64,000 nucleotides of DNA from Candidatus Methanophagales archaeon (GTDB lineage Archaea > Halobacteriota > Syntropharchaeia > Alkanophagales > Methanospirareceae), in assembly GCA_024699715.1 (NCBI GenBank), contig JANPRD010000008.1, positions 39,299-103,298 on the forward strand, in the 5' to 3' direction. Shown here piece after piece: positions 63,322-64,000 of the stretch; position 1 is the stretch's first letter, and every line of letters starts with the position of its first letter. The position numbers were made by a program, and so were the translations under genes. The notes beneath the pieces were generated by a model, which searched no databases, was not told the DNA's origin, and saw only the letters and a program-made list of their open reading frames with translations.

Positions 63322-64000
63322 TCAAAAGACGGTCAATGTCTGCGACAGGCAAATCTTTAGAGCCACGAACCGCAATCGCCTTCAGATTCTTTGAGCCGAA
63401 GACCGCACCCATGCCCGTTCTGCCTGCGTTGCGACCCCACTCAGAATTCACGCATGCGAAACGCACAAGATTCTCACCCGCAGGTCCGATGCAAGCAACG
63501 CTCACATCCTCGCCCAAATCTTTCTTAATTGCTCGCTCCGTCTCAACGCATCCCTTCCCTTTGAAAGCATCCGCAGAGAGCAGCGAAACTTCGCCATCAT
63601 CCACGAATATCAGAGTGAGCTTCTTCGCCGCACCACGAATGAGCATGGCGTCGTAGCCCGCCTGCCTCAACTCAACGCCGAACATGCCGCCGAAGTTTGA
63701 GTCTGCGTATATGCCCGTCGCAGGAGAGATTGAAGAGATTGAAGTTTTGCCCGTCGCAGGGAAATACAGACCCGTGAGCGGTCCGGGAGCAATCAAAATG
63801 ATGTTTTCAGGCTTCAACGCCTCATCCCTGAAGACCTCTCTGCGTGGCGGGACGCCTGAGCGAATGCGTGCAACGAGAAAATCCCACACAAACCTCGCAC
63901 CGAAGCCCCTCCCGCCAACGAACTTCAGCAGAAATTCCTCGCTCAGCTCTCGCTCCTTCACCGTCCCGCTGCTCAAATCTACATCCAAAAGACGACGAGT
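63272..64000 (-). CDS. Aldehyde:ferredoxin oxidoreductase, N-terminal part (cut by window)
   Basis: VDLSSGTVKERELSEEFLLK, VGGRGFGARFVWDF, APGPLTGLYFPATGKTSIS, SNFGGMFGVELRQAGYDAML and NSEWGRNAGRTGMGAVFGSK bind the tungstopterin. The frame is open to the window edge (LLDVDLSSG), and the family normally has about 10 more residues, so the true start lies outside. Oxidises aldehydes with ferredoxin; the exact subfamily is unclear. Confidence 0.9.
   Translation of the reverse strand, partial: TRRLLDVDLSSGTVKERELSEEFLLKFVGGRGFGARFVWDFLVARIRSGVPPRREVFRDEALKPENIILIAPGPLTGLYFPATGKTSISSISPATGIYADSNFGGMFGVELRQAGYDAMLIRGAAKKLTLIFVDDGEVSLLSADAFKGKGCVETERAIKKDLGEDVSVACIGPAGENLVRFACVNSEWGRNAGRTGMGAVFGSKNLKAIAVRGSKDLPVADIDRLLSVAEKAFEYLRNHFSI

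Overview
This window looks like a draft contig from an uncultivated methane- or alkane-oxidising euryarchaeon, most likely Methanophagales (ANME-1) or a close Syntrophoarchaeia relative. Features seen that point to archaea: A-type ATP synthase A and B subunits, RadA, a duplicated tRNA-splicing endonuclease, archease, two geranylgeranyl-reductase-family flavoproteins, a tungsten aldehyde:ferredoxin oxidoreductase, and very large CARDB-repeat surface proteins. Features that narrow it: three multiheme c-type cytochromes beside a CcmF-type heme lyase, an ATP-grasp glutamate ligase of the kind used for tetrahydromethanopterin or F420, and PGF-CTERM-like surface anchors. The lineage is an inference. 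I saw no rRNA, tRNA or CRISPR array.

Layout. (1) 1-16.8 kb is a cell-surface island: a cohesin-like secreted protein, a decayed paralogue of it, a DUF3344/CARDB/beta-helix protein ending in a dockerin-like module, and, divergently, a giant (about 3,700 codon) CARDB/CUB-like surface protein. The giant gene runs 6 nt short of an ExbB/TolQ-type channel gene, which is followed by a DUF2149 (ExbD-like) gene. Two leaders share a palindrome, a 17-bp promoter-like block and a hairpin. (2) 17-31.7 kb is mixed housekeeping: surface rhodanese, archease, phosphoesterase, a methyltransferase, MutS with an extra C-terminal domain, a flavoprotein reductase, a DNA methylase with an unknown partner, fumarase alpha, an ArsA/Get3-like ATPase, a cupin, a cobalamin/iron-type ABC ATPase and RimI. 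(3) 31.7-32.9 kb is a stand-alone TnpB element. (4) 32.9-40.9 kb holds a radical SAM/geranylgeranyl reductase pair, a four-gene signalling set (HTH, double KaiC, membrane DUF835, receiver), a protein of four zinc-ribbon repeats and a secreted DJ-1/PfpI protein. (5) 40.9-48.2 kb holds ATP synthase B and A, a RimK-family ligase, a HEPN-like gene pair, dihydroorotase and a polyprenol-phosphate mannosyltransferase. (6) 48.4-55.2 kb is a cytochrome c island. (7) 55.4-64 kb holds AroE, then a minus-strand run of PfkB, RadA, slipin, MoeA and EndA, and a truncated aldehyde:ferredoxin oxidoreductase.

Sequence quality matters here. Many conserved genes (atpA, aroE, moeA, endA, ccmF, the mannosyltransferase, the oxidoreductase) are interrupted by single-base frameshifts, several in short homopolymers. 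I treat these mostly as draft-sequence indels. Frameshifts are several-fold denser in the surface island (1-15.6 kb), so real decay or assembly trouble in repeats is possible there. Broken genes are given as fragments, with the intended join stated.

The strongest leads are: MutS fused to a putative PD-(D/E)XK-like domain; the giant surface protein coupled to an ExbB/ExbD-like pair, suggesting a proton-motive-force-driven envelope machine in an archaeon; a cohesin-dockerin pair in neighbouring surface genes; non-canonical heme motifs in all three cytochromes; and the HTH/KaiC/DUF835/receiver signalling set.
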